Shown here one piece after another: positions 1 to 8,267 of a DNA stretch of 64,000 nucleotides; position 1 is the stretch's first letter, and each line of letters begins with the position of its first letter. A program made the position numbers and the translations under genes. The notes beneath the pieces were generated by a model that was not told the origin of the DNA, did no database searches, and worked only from the letters and a program-made list of their open reading frames with translations. This DNA comes from Helicovermis profundi. Its GTDB lineage: Bacteria; Bacillota; Clostridia; Peptostreptococcales; Acidaminobacteraceae. The stretch is taken from the NCBI RefSeq assembly GCF_033097505.1, contig NZ_AP028654.1, positions 2,252,001-2,316,000 of the forward strand, read 5' to 3'.

Positions 1-243
1 TTCTAATACTTCGCTAAAAGACTCTGGTCCAAGTTCAGATAAGACTTCACTTGAATCTTCCCAAGATAATAAATTTAAAAAATTTAAACGATTTTCATCG
101 GAAAGCTCCATTAAAACATCTGCAAGGTCAACTGGATGCATTTTTTCAATAATATTTTTTATTTCATCAATTCTATTATTTTCAAAGTGCTCTTTAATAA
201 AATCAATAATATCATCAATATTTTCATCAATTATTGCATTCAT
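1..243 (-). CDS. mgtE: Magnesium transporter MgtE, N-terminal part (cut by window edge)
   Basis: This is the first 81 codons of a gene that runs off the left edge of the window. The start is an ATG at 243 with GGAGG seven bases upstream. The visible protein is the acidic, helical MgtE N domain: residues around 39-80 contain HPVDLADVLMEL and repeated leucine-rich helices of the type that gates MgtE Mg2+ channels from the cytoplasm. The CBS pair and the membrane domain would lie outside the window. It lies just downstream of era, 16 bp away, on the same strand. The family call rests on the N domain alone, so a related N-domain-only protein cannot be fully excluded. Confidence 0.72.
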   Translation of the reverse strand, partial: MNAIIDENIDDIIDFIKEHFENNRIDEIKNIIEKMHPVDLADVLMELSDENRLNFLNLLSWEDSSEVLSELGPESFSEVLE

Positions 244-259
244 TGCCCACCTCCAAATT

Positions 260-1150
260 TTATTTATTGTATCCAAAGTTTTTAAGATGTGAATCGTTAT
301 CTCTCCAACCTTGTCTTACTTTTACCCAAATTTCAAGATATACTTTAGAACCAAGTAATTTTTCTATATCTTCTCTAGCGCTTTTCCCAACGCCTTTTAA
401 TTTCCTACCATTTTTTCCAATAATAATGCCTTTATGCGTTTCTCTTTCGCAAATAATTGTTGCATTAATATCTACAATATCAGAATTTTTTCTTTTTCTC
501 ATTTTTTCTATTTCTACAGCTACTCCATGAGGAACTTCATCATTCAAATAATGGAGTAATTTTTCTCTTATAATTTCCGCGGCAATAACCTTTTCCGGTT
601 GATCTGTAATCATATCTGATGGATAGTACATAGGTCCTTCAGGAAGTAAATTATTAACCATATTTAATAAAATATCAACATTAATATTGTTAAGTGCAGA
701 AATAGAAATTATTTCTTCAATGAAATCATATTCTTTATAATTTTCAACTATTTTTATATAATTTTCTGGATTAATTAAATCCATTTTATTAATTACTAAA
801 ATAACAGGAGTTCTTGACATTTTAAGTTTTTCAAGAATATATTTATCACCTAGCCCAATTTTAGTTGACTCATCTACTAAAAATAATACTACATCAACTT
901 CTTTAATTGTTTCATAAGCAGTTGAAACCATAAATTCACCTAATTTATTTTTAGGTTTGTGAAGACCTGGTGTATCTATAAATATTACTTGCGAATTGTC
1001 TGATTGATATATTGCTTGTATTTTATTTCTTGTAGTTTGAGGTTTATCGCTCATAATCGCGATTTTCTCGCCTAAAATTTTATTTATCAACGTTGATTTT
1101 CCAACGTTTGGTCTACCAACAACGGTAACAAATCCTGATTTAAATCCCAT
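260..1150 (-). CDS. era: GTPase Era, ribosome assembly factor
   Basis: Era is a GTPase that binds the 3' end of 16S rRNA and assists 30S assembly. The 296-residue length is normal for the family. The P-loop GRPNVGKS is near residues 12-19, the switch DTPG near 59, and the G4 motif NKMD near 121. The C-terminal KH domain carries its GxxG loop as IGKNGRKLKG near 245-255. The start ATG has AAGGAG upstream. It follows cdd by 32 bp in a minus-strand run ybeY, DUF3048, cdd, era, mgtE, an order common in Firmicutes. Confidence 0.97.
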   Translation of the reverse strand: MGFKSGFVTVVGRPNVGKSTLINKILGEKIAIMSDKPQTTRNKIQAIYQSDNSQVIFIDTPGLHKPKNKLGEFMVSTAYETIKEVDVVLFLVDESTKIGLGDKYILEKLKMSRTPVILVINKMDLINPENYIKIVENYKEYDFIEEIISISALNNINVDILLNMVNNLLPEGPMYYPSDMITDQPEKVIAAEIIREKLLHYLNDEVPHGVAVEIEKMRKRKNSDIVDINATIICERETHKGIIIGKNGRKLKGVGKSAREDIEKLLGSKVYLEIWVKVRQGWRDNDSHLKNFGYNK

Positions 1151-1182
1151 AAATTCTCCTTTTACTTTAGCACTAGACTTTT

Positions 1183-1572
1183 CTATAACAATTCTTCACT
1201 TGTCCAAGAATGCGGTAATAATTCTCCTAATTTTAATACTTTGTATTCCATATCTTTTGCAATAACTACATCAAGATCTTTTCCAAATTCAATTAATACT
1301 TGTCTACAAATCCCACACGGATAAGTAAAATCGTTGCTACTACTTACTATTGCAATTGCTGTAAATTCTTTTTCACCATCGGCAATAGCTGAAAATAGAG
1401 CTGTTCTTTCAGCGCAATTTGTACCTCCAAAAGACCCACACTCGACATTGCATCCTAAATAAATTTTTCCGTTTTTTGTTAATAGAGCAGCTCCTACTTT
1501 GTATTTTGAATACGGAGCATACGCATTGTCACGAACTTCATAAGCTTTTCTCACTAACTCTTTGTAATCCAT
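1183..1572 (-). CDS. cdd: Cytidine deaminase
   Basis: This small zinc-dependent cytidine deaminase converts (deoxy)cytidine to (deoxy)uridine for pyrimidine salvage. Zinc and catalytic motifs are both present: CAERTA (zinc Cys plus catalytic Glu) and PCGICRQ. The length of about 130 residues fits the homotetrameric type. An upstream in-frame ATG at 1584 overlaps the end of the DUF3048 gene. The ATG at 1572, with GGTGAAG in front, looks better placed, so translation is probably coupled to the gene upstream. Confidence 0.95.
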   Translation of the reverse strand: MDYKELVRKAYEVRDNAYAPYSKYKVGAALLTKNGKIYLGCNVECGSFGGTNCAERTALFSAIADGEKEFTAIAIVSSSNDFTYPCGICRQVLIEFGKDLDVVIAKDMEYKVLKLGELLPHSWTSEELL

Positions 1573-1577
1573 TATCT

Positions 1578-2795
1578 TCACCATCCAAGTTTTATAGTTT
1601 TCGGTACAACTTCAAACCAAGTCACACCTTTGTTTAACTCAATTAACTTCCCATCTTTATCATAAAACTTTGTCATGGATTCTCTATTTTTTTTACTCCA
1701 TGTCAATTTTGTTTTTACGCCCATTGTAAGTAAATATGCATCGCCTTTTCCTAAATCATCAATTTTAAGTCTGCCTTTATCATCTATAACTTTATGTTTA
1801 GCAAATTGCACAATAATATTTTTGGCTGTTAAATTTTCTCCATTTGCTTCATCAATATGATGTTTACCATTAACGTATCTATAGTACTCTTTTAAATCTT
1901 TATCATATTTAAATTCAACATAATATCCAGTTTTATCAGAACTTGAAGATTTCTTATATACTATTTTTAAATAATTTGCTTGCTCACTATTAATAGGCTT
2001 CTCGTCTTTACTATAAAACTCAAAAAAATCAAAGTTACCTTTTAATCTATACTTTCTGTTTGAACCAGCTTTTCTAAGAGCGGAAATTGAAGAATAAGTA
2101 TTATGAGGTGGTTTTTTATTAGTTTTGCTTGTTCTATACATCCCGTTTCCACTTAAGCCATCAAGGTCTGCTACATTAAGGTTAACAAGGTCTGCCCAAG
2201 CTGCAGGCGAACCACCAACATGTGCATATAAAGGATCATATTCTAACGCTTTATTTATAAAATAAGGTCTTGCACTTCTAATTGGACCTACCCTCTTAGG
2301 CGCATTGCCATAAAACACTGCCATATATCTGGTAATTAACCCTTCAGCTAAAATTTCATAAACAACCTCAGCTTCACTAAGTCCTGACTGTGGACGAGCG
2401 TAGTACTGATTATCAAGCATAACTGCTACAGGTCGTTTCTCAAGCTCACTTTTATCAAATAAAAGTCCACTAAGCTTTGACTTTTCTTTTTCACTAGTAT
2501 TACTGTCAACTGAATTCTTTGTACTCACTTTAACTTCACTGTCAGTAGAAGTTTTCTCTTTTGAAGCCTCACTTTGAACAGTGTCTTCTTCTTTTTCAGT
2601 TTTTTTATCTTCTATTACAATAACTTCTTTTAGGTTTTTCTTGTCACTACTATCTTTGTCTAACTTATTGTCTTTCTCTAAATTCACATCATTACTTGTA
2701 TTATCTTTTACATCAATACTTGAAGCATTTTGACACGCAGATGACGCAAAAACTATAACAAATATTAGCAGCAACAAATAAATTTTTCTAAACAT
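1578..2795 (-). CDS. DUF3048 domain lipoprotein (YerB family)
   Basis: A 405-residue secreted lipoprotein. The first 21 residues form a signal peptide with lipobox SSAC, so Cys21 should be lipidated. Residues about 22-110 are a low-complexity linker rich in Lys, Asp, Glu and Ser, as expected for spanning the cell wall. The rest matches the DUF3048 family (for example PVAVMLDN followed by RPQSGLSEAEVVYEI and the GPIRSARPY segment). The biochemical role of this family is not established. It lies between ybeY and cdd, overlapping cdd's alternative start. Confidence 0.88.
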   Translation of the reverse strand: MFRKIYLLLLIFVIVFASSACQNASSIDVKDNTSNDVNLEKDNKLDKDSSDKKNLKEVIVIEDKKTEKEEDTVQSEASKEKTSTDSEVKVSTKNSVDSNTSEKEKSKLSGLLFDKSELEKRPVAVMLDNQYYARPQSGLSEAEVVYEILAEGLITRYMAVFYGNAPKRVGPIRSARPYFINKALEYDPLYAHVGGSPAAWADLVNLNVADLDGLSGNGMYRTSKTNKKPPHNTYSSISALRKAGSNRKYRLKGNFDFFEFYSKDEKPINSEQANYLKIVYKKSSSSDKTGYYVEFKYDKDLKEYYRYVNGKHHIDEANGENLTAKNIIVQFAKHKVIDDKGRLKIDDLGKGDAYLLTMGVKTKLTWSKKNRESMTKFYDKDGKLIELNKGVTWFEVVPKTIKLGW

Positions 2796-2798
2796 AAA

Positions 2799-3266
2799 TC
2801 ACCTATTAATCCCTAATTTTTTTAATGTTTCTTCTTCCAGCTCTCTCATTTCTTTTTTATCAATTTCATTCATATGGTCATATCCAAACAAATGAAACAT
2901 ACTATGTACTGCTAAATAACATAATTCTCTTAAAAAAGAATGATTATATTCTATCGACTGTGCATAGGCTCTTTCAGCACTTATCACAATATCACCTAAA
3001 AACAAATTTTCATCTAGTTCATCAGAATCCTTTATACTATCGTATTGATGAAACGAAAGAACATCTGTAACACTATCTATATTTCTATACTCTTTATTAA
3101 GCTTTTTTATCATTTCATTTGTTACGATATTCATACTAACTTCAATATTAAATTCTTCTAAACCCTCTACCCAAATTGCCATTTCAACAGTTTCAGTAAG
3201 CTTTTTAATCATAACTTCATCAATTTCATATGCACTCTGTGAATTTTCAATATCTAAATTTACCAT
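2799..3266 (-). CDS. ybeY: Endoribonuclease YbeY
   Basis: YbeY is a zinc endoribonuclease used in 16S rRNA maturation and ribosome quality control. The metal-binding signature HSMFHLFGYDHM near the C-terminus matches the HxxxHxxGxDH pattern of the family. An open frame extends upstream to 3287, but the ATG at 3266 is preceded by AAGGAG at ideal spacing and gives the normal length (155 aa). It is first in a minus-strand operon with the DUF3048 lipoprotein, cdd and era. Confidence 0.95.
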   Translation of the reverse strand: MVNLDIENSQSAYEIDEVMIKKLTETVEMAIWVEGLEEFNIEVSMNIVTNEMIKKLNKEYRNIDSVTDVLSFHQYDSIKDSDELDENLFLGDIVISAERAYAQSIEYNHSFLRELCYLAVHSMFHLFGYDHMNEIDKKEMRELEEETLKKLGINR

Positions 3267-3349
3267 ATATTCTCCTTGTCTTAGCACTCAATTATATCAT
3301 TTTTTTGATAAATAATATACTATGAATATTATAATTTATCAAAAAATAA

Positions 3350-3377
3350 AAAAAGCTGATAAAATCAGCTTTTTATG
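3350..3377 (-). terminator. Rho-independent terminator after yqeY
   Basis: On the minus strand a stem AAAGCTGAT with loop TTT pairs with ATCAGCTTT and is followed by a long T tract. It lies just past the yqeY stop and separates the rpsU-yqeY unit from the ybeY operon. Confidence 0.85.
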
Positions 3378-3386
3378 TTGTACTTA

Positions 3387-3833
3387 TTAATTATTTATCA
3401 TTTTCTTCACCAGTGAAGACACTGTTTTACCATCCGCTCTACCAACGCATTTCGGATTAACTATACTCATTACTTTTCCCATATCTTTCATCGAAGTAGC
3501 ATTTACTTCTTCAATTGCAGACATAATAAGTTTTGTTAATTCTTCTTCGGAGATAGGCTCAGGCAAATACTTAGATAAAACAGAAATTTCTTTCTCAGCT
3601 TCTTCAACTAAATCAGTTCTTTCAGCTTTCGAAAATTCTTCTATTGCACCTTTTTTTTGCTTTATTTGTTTTGCTATGATTTCAATAATATCATCATCAC
3701 TAAGTTCTACCCTATTATCAATTTCTACCTGCTTAACAGCAGAACGAAGCATAGTAACAGTAGTCTTTTTAATAACGTCTTTTTGTTTCATAGCATCCTT
3801 TAAATCAATCATTAATTGATCTTTTAGGGACAT
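3387..3833 (-). CDS. yqeY: GatB/YqeY domain protein
   Basis: A 148-residue protein of the YqeY family, which resembles the C-terminal tRNA-binding tail of GatB. It starts with the typical MSLKDQLMIDLKDAMK and ends with VGRADGKTVSSLVKK, matching the helical domain plus small C-terminal domain of YqeY. The exact role is unknown; tRNA-related activity is assumed from the GatB similarity. It is 12 bp downstream of rpsU, with GGGGGTG as ribosome site, and this rpsU-yqeY pairing is widespread in Firmicutes. Confidence 0.93.
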   Translation of the reverse strand: MSLKDQLMIDLKDAMKQKDVIKKTTVTMLRSAVKQVEIDNRVELSDDDIIEIIAKQIKQKKGAIEEFSKAERTDLVEEAEKEISVLSKYLPEPISEEELTKLIMSAIEEVNATSMKDMGKVMSIVNPKCVGRADGKTVSSLVKKMINN

Positions 3834-3845
3834 TCAAATCACCCC

Positions 3846-4031
3846 CTAGAAAGAATTTTTCTTGCTTTTTCTTCTAGCTGCTTCAGATTTTTTCTTTTTC
3901 TTTACGCTAGGTTTTTCATAATGCTTTCTCTTCTTGATTTCAGCTAAAACCCCAGATTTTGAAGTTTCTTTTTTGAATCTACGAAGTGCACTATCAATTG
4001 ATTCCGTAGTACCAACTTTAATTCCTGCCAT
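3846..4031 (-). CDS. rpsU: 30S ribosomal protein bS21
   Basis: A 61-residue, very basic protein with the bS21 pattern: a central [12 protein letters not shown] helix and a Lys/Arg-rich tail ending [11 protein letters not shown]. bS21 sits near the anti-Shine-Dalgarno end of 16S rRNA and helps initiation. The ATG is preceded by GGGGGGAGGGAA. It heads the rpsU-yqeY transcription unit. Confidence 0.96.
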   Translation of the reverse strand: MAGIKVGTTESIDSALRRFKKETSKSGVLAEIKKRKHYEKPSVKKKKKSEAARRKSKKNSF

Positions 4032-4196
4032 TTTTTATTCCCTCCCCCCGTGTGTTACTTGCATTCTGATTACGGAAAAACCGCAATTACAGTGGGATAT
4101 TCACAGAATACTAGGTAATTATACAATAAATATTCATAAAAAGCAAGAATTTTTTTAAAGTAAATTTATATTTTTTTGCTAATTATATAACATTTT

Positions 4197-4541
4197 TTAA
4201 CCAGGAGGCCACTCAAGTGGTCTGCCACCTACCAAATGAAAATGTAAGTGTTCAACAGTTTGCCCACCATCGTCACCAACATTGGTAACTAACCTAAATC
4301 CACTTTCATCAACACCCAGTTCTTTTGCAAGATCTTTAATTTTTGTCATAATATAAGTTACATATTCTATAGACTTTGAATCTAAATCAACAATTGAATT
4401 AATATGAATTTTGGGAACTATTAAAATATGTACTGGCGCAACTGGATTCAAATCATAAAAAGCCAAAATTTTATCATCTTCATAAGCTTTTTTTGATGGA
4501 ATTTCTCCATTTACAATTTTACAAAAGATACAATCGCTCAA
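4197..4541 (-). CDS. HIT family nucleotide hydrolase (Hint-like)
   Basis: A 114-residue histidine-triad protein. The active-site triad is HLHFHLV near residues 98-104, preceded by GQTVEH, and the N-terminal CIFCKIVNGEIPS is typical of Hint proteins (with a CxxC pair that may bind zinc). Hint proteins hydrolyse AMP-lysine or phosphoramidate bonds. The start has RBS AGAGGTGAT. It follows mtaB closely (27 bp). Confidence 0.94.
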   Translation of the reverse strand: MSDCIFCKIVNGEIPSKKAYEDDKILAFYDLNPVAPVHILIVPKIHINSIVDLDSKSIEYVTYIMTKIKDLAKELGVDESGFRLVTNVGDDGGQTVEHLHFHLVGGRPLEWPPG

Positions 4542-4567
4542 ATTATCACCTCTTATTTTTTTTTACG

Positions 4568-5938
4568 CTATATAAGTTTTCCAAGTAAAATACCATCTTT
4601 TATACCAACAATATTTACTTTATAAACTTTTCCTTTTAAAGTTTTACTATTTTCTACAATTACTCTAAGGTAATTTTTAGATATACCTTCCACATACTTC
4701 TTGTTTTTTTCGTAATATCCTTCAAATAAAATTTCTAAATTTTGATTTACCATATTTTTTTGAAATTTATCTTCAAGATTCTTTGTAAGTTCAATAAGGC
4801 TCTCGCTTCTACTATGTTTAATACTATTCATTATTTGATTTTCCATTAATGCGGCTTTGGTACCTTCCTTTGGAGAATATTGAAATACATGTACTTGGCT
4901 AAAGCCAACTTTTTTCACAAATTCTAAAGTTTCTTCAAATTCCATATCTGTTTCACCAGGAAATCCGACTATAATATCAGTAGTAATAGCTGCGTTATTA
5001 AAACTTGAATAAATCAGATTAGCTGTATTTAAGTACTCTTTGGAAGTATATTTTCTATTCATTCTCTTTAGAACTCCATCAGACCCACTTTGAAGCGACA
5101 GATGAAAATGTGGGCAAAATGATTTTACTTTTTTGAGTCTTTCTATAAAATCATTTTCAAAAAGTCTAGGTTCTACAGAGCTCATTCTTAATCTTTCAAG
5201 GCCATCAACTTTATCAGCTAATTCTATTAGATCAATCAAAGAAAAGTTTTTTAAGTCCTTTCCATAAGAAGCTATATGAATCCCTGTTAATACGATTTCT
5301 TTGTATCCATGTTCAACTAACCTTTTAACTTCTGCAATTACATTTTCAGGACTACGACTTCTAATATTTCCCCTTGCATATGGAATGATACAATATGTGC
5401 AGTACTGATTACATCCATCTTGAACTTTTATAAACGCTCTCGTTTTTTCCTTAATTGCATCAATCTTAATTTCTTCAAATTCTTTTATTTCCATAATATT
5501 TGATACAAGACATTTAACTTCATTTTCTTTTAGATTTTCGATATATTCTACAATTTTTTTTCTCTCATTAGTTCCGAGTATTAGATTTACACCTTCAATA
5601 TTTTTAATATCATTGGGGTTAACCTGAGAATAACAACCAACTACAGCAATAATTGCATCCGGATTATTTCTCTTAGATTTTCTAATAAATTGCCTTGATT
5701 TCTTATCACCTAAGTTTGTTACTGTGCACGTATTAATAATATAAATATCTGCTATTTGATCTTTACCAACAATTTCATACCCGCTTTTTTCAAACATTTC
5801 TGCCATAGCTTCGCTTTCATATTGATTTACTTTACAACCTAGAGTGTGTATATGAACGCTTTTTCTTCTTTTATCTTTAATAATAAATTTTTCTTCTTTT
5901 ATATATGCATTAATTTGTTTTTCTTTTTTTATATCCAC
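4568..5938 (-). CDS. mtaB: tRNA t6A37 methylthiotransferase MtaB
   Basis: A radical SAM methylthiotransferase that converts t6A37 of tRNA to ms2t6A. The N-terminal MTTase domain has HTLGCKVNQYESE with the first cluster Cys. The radical SAM motif CNQYCTYCIIPYARG is near residues 176-190, and a C-terminal TRAM-like segment covers about 385-456. The length of 456 is close to the family norm. The start is a GTG at 5938 with AAGGAG eight bases upstream; an extra ~27-residue Lys-rich N-terminus precedes the conserved HIHTLGC segment. Confidence 0.94.
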   Translation of the reverse strand: MDIKKEKQINAYIKEEKFIIKDKRRKSVHIHTLGCKVNQYESEAMAEMFEKSGYEIVGKDQIADIYIINTCTVTNLGDKKSRQFIRKSKRNNPDAIIAVVGCYSQVNPNDIKNIEGVNLILGTNERKKIVEYIENLKENEVKCLVSNIMEIKEFEEIKIDAIKEKTRAFIKVQDGCNQYCTYCIIPYARGNIRSRSPENVIAEVKRLVEHGYKEIVLTGIHIASYGKDLKNFSLIDLIELADKVDGLERLRMSSVEPRLFENDFIERLKKVKSFCPHFHLSLQSGSDGVLKRMNRKYTSKEYLNTANLIYSSFNNAAITTDIIVGFPGETDMEFEETLEFVKKVGFSQVHVFQYSPKEGTKAALMENQIMNSIKHSRSESLIELTKNLEDKFQKNMVNQNLEILFEGYYEKNKKYVEGISKNYLRVIVENSKTLKGKVYKVNIVGIKDGILLGKLI

Positions 5939-6022
5939 GACAATTTTCTCCTTAAAAACATATCACCAAATTCCTTACAATGAATATAATCTATCACAAG
6001 GAGAAAGTTTTTTCAAATTTTA

Positions 6023-7699
6023 TTATATTATACTTAACATCTCATCTTTATTTAATGGTTTAGAAATTAGATATCCTTGGCCAAGTTCACATTTCATAGT
6101 TTTAAGCAGACTTAGCTGTTTTTCTGTTTCTATACCTTCTGCTATAGTAATTAAACCTAATTCCTTCGACAAATTAATAATAGATTTTACAATTATAAAT
6201 GCTTTATTTTCATTTACGATCCTATCTATATAACTTTTATCAAGTTTCAATATATCAAAAGGTAGTTTACTTAAATAATTAAGAGAAGAGTATTCCGTAC
6301 CAAAATCGTCAAGCGACATTATAAATCCTATTTTTTTTAATTCTTTCATAATTTTGAAAGCAGTATCTACATTTCTTATTATAGAATATTCAGTAATTTC
6401 AATTATAATTTGCTCAGGGTTAATTCCATAAACATCTATCATATCTTTTAAATACTGAATAAAGTCATTAGAATAAAATGATTTTGTGGATATGTTTAAG
6501 GAAAATTTTATTTTATCATTATCATTTGCCACTTCTTTAATACTACTAAATGTCCTCTCCACAACCCATTTGTCAATCTCGATTATTTGGTTTGTTTTTT
6601 CTGCAAGTCCTATAATATACCCAATATTCTTTTTACTTGTTGGATTAGACGGCCACCTTAATAATATTTCAAAATCTTTAATTTTTTTTGTTTCTATATT
6701 AAAAATAGGCTGAAAATTAAGTTTAAATTCATCTCTGGCTATTGCTTTATTAATTAGTTCAAATAATAATTGTTCTTCTTTAATTTTTGTTTTATACCTT
6801 ATATTATAAAAAACGTGATTATTTTTACCTCTTTTTTTTGCTTCATTCAGCGCTATATCAGAATCCTGATGAAGCTCTTCTATTTTGCTTCCATCTTTTG
6901 AACATGTTGTTATTCCAACACTACATGTTGTAGAATAATCAAAATTTTCAAGTGTAATTTTTTTATTTACAATTTTATTTATTCGATCAATAGTTTTTAT
7001 AATATCGTTATAATCTGTAGTTTTTTCAATAAATATAAAACCATCACCATAACCCCTATATGCTCCAATGTTACTAATATTTTTAAATTCGTCAGCAATT
7101 TTCATTAAATATTCATTTCCAAATTTATGTCCATGTATATTATTTAGTAATTTAAAATTATCAAGTCCCATTAAATATAGGGTAAAATCAACTCCAGCAT
7201 TGTATAAATCAACAACATCACGCCTAAGAGTATAGTTGTTACCGAGTTTTGTAATAGGATCAACAATTTCAAATTCATTTATTTTATTATCAATATGTTT
7301 TTCTCTAATTATACCAATTGAAACGACGGCGAAATCATCAATGGATTCATCTAAAATAAGGCTATTACTCCACAAAACATCAATAATATGATTATATTTA
7401 GTCCTTATTTGATTTTCGTGGTTATGAAATTTTCCATCTTTTTTTAATCTTGAAATCATATTTGTAATTCTAAATTTTTCAAATTCAGGGATTAAAAACT
7501 CAGTCCACTTTTTTCCAATAATTTCTTTGCTGTAACCTAATTTTTCCAAAAAATATTCATTTGTAAATATTATTTCTCCGTCACTATTCCAAATCAAAAT
7601 TAAGATCTCGTTATTATCATAAATTTTTTTATATAAATTACTATCAAATTGCAAATCATCTATGATTTTTTTTATACTAGCATTATTAACTAATTCCAT
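6023..7699 (-). CDS. PAS-GGDEF-EAL protein, probable c-di-GMP phosphodiesterase
   Basis: A 558-residue cytoplasmic signalling protein without membrane segments. Residues about 25-140 form a PAS domain (DGEIIFTNEYFLEKLGYS). About 145-300 is a GGDEF domain whose signature is degraded to GYGDGF, so cyclase activity is unlikely. About 315-558 is an EAL domain: the EAL motif reads FEILLRW, and IEITE, DDFGTEYSS, KLDKSYID and AEGIETEKQ..GQGY are kept, so c-di-GMP hydrolysis is plausible. It is 58 bp downstream of a small gene led by a c-di-GMP riboswitch, which suggests feedback control by its own substrate. The degenerate GGDEF may act as a GTP sensor, as in other proteins of this layout. Confidence 0.9.
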   Translation of the reverse strand: MELVNNASIKKIIDDLQFDSNLYKKIYDNNEILILIWNSDGEIIFTNEYFLEKLGYSKEIIGKKWTEFLIPEFEKFRITNMISRLKKDGKFHNHENQIRTKYNHIIDVLWSNSLILDESIDDFAVVSIGIIREKHIDNKINEFEIVDPITKLGNNYTLRRDVVDLYNAGVDFTLYLMGLDNFKLLNNIHGHKFGNEYLMKIADEFKNISNIGAYRGYGDGFIFIEKTTDYNDIIKTIDRINKIVNKKITLENFDYSTTCSVGITTCSKDGSKIEELHQDSDIALNEAKKRGKNNHVFYNIRYKTKIKEEQLLFELINKAIARDEFKLNFQPIFNIETKKIKDFEILLRWPSNPTSKKNIGYIIGLAEKTNQIIEIDKWVVERTFSSIKEVANDNDKIKFSLNISTKSFYSNDFIQYLKDMIDVYGINPEQIIIEITEYSIIRNVDTAFKIMKELKKIGFIMSLDDFGTEYSSLNYLSKLPFDILKLDKSYIDRIVNENKAFIIVKSIINLSKELGLITIAEGIETEKQLSLLKTMKCELGQGYLISKPLNKDEMLSII

Positions 7700-7757
7700 T
7701 GCAACTTCACCAACTTTCTTTTTTAAAATTTTTTAGCTAAACATATTTTTTATTATA

Positions 7758-8048
7758 CTACTTATAATAAAATTTTGTTTCATTTAATAAAATCTCGGCT
7801 AAAACTAAATCAATTTTAACTTTGTAATCACACTTTTCCATAGAGCTTAAAATTATCTTATCAAAATGTTTTTTAAAAGTATCAAGATTAATTTCATCAA
7901 AATATACCTTATATTCTTTACACAATGTAATAATTTTAGTAAATCTATTCATTCTTTTATCATCAACACAATTAATCATATACTTTAAATCTTCTCTAAT
8001 TCTTTGCTTTATTTCTTTTTCGTGTTTTCTATCAATTATATATACCAT
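7758..8048 (-). CDS. Hypothetical protein under a c-di-GMP riboswitch
   Basis: A 96-residue protein not recognised. It is charged, helical and has no signal peptide or membrane segment (MVYIIDRKHEKEIKQRIREDLKYMIN). The frame opens at 8063, but the ATG at 8048 has AAGGGAG five bases upstream and is preferred. The gene lies directly behind a c-di-GMP-I aptamer and terminator and ahead of the GGDEF/EAL gene, so its expression should answer to c-di-GMP. A regulatory partner of the downstream PDE is possible but only inferred. Confidence 0.7.
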   Translation of the reverse strand: MVYIIDRKHEKEIKQRIREDLKYMINCVDDKRMNRFTKIITLCKEYKVYFDEINLDTFKKHFDKIILSSMEKCDYKVKIDLVLAEILLNETKFYYK

Positions 8049-8065
8049 TTTTACTCCCTTCATAA

Positions 8066-8101
8066 CAAAAAACTACTTCAAAATAAGCTGAAGTAGTTTT
8101 T
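8066..8101 (-). terminator. Riboswitch expression-platform terminator
   Basis: On the minus strand AAACTACTTCA pairs with TGAAGTAGTTT across a short loop and is followed by TTTTTTG. It sits between the c-di-GMP aptamer and the ribosome site of the 8048 gene, which suggests transcriptional control. The helix is symmetric, so it could also stop transcripts on the plus strand. Confidence 0.85.
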
Positions 8102-8103
8102 TT

Positions 8104-8178
8104 TGCAACTGGCTACCATCGTCTTCACTTTAGGTCCTTTAGTTTTGCGTCCTCACTTTTCAGTAAGTTTGCCGATAT
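8104..8178 (-). promoter_or_regulatory. Cyclic-di-GMP-I (GEMM-I) riboswitch aptamer
   Basis: Read on the minus strand, the segment carries the GEMM-I landmarks in order: GGCAAAC, a stem capped by GAAA (CTTACTGAAAAGTGAG), GACGCAAA, GGACCTAAAG and GGTAGCCAGTTGC. These match the conserved P1b tetraloop, the GACGCAAA junction and the GGTAGCC segment of known c-di-GMP-I aptamers. A terminator follows at once. The controlled genes are the 96-aa unknown and, by read-through, the GGDEF/EAL protein. Which direction the switch works in cannot be read with certainty. Confidence 0.93.
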
Positions 8179-8267
8179 TTAATTTTCCATATTTAAAATT
8201 CATTTTACTTTCTTATTTATATTAACAATTTTTTTATTATAAATCAATGTAAATAATTAGCATTAAA

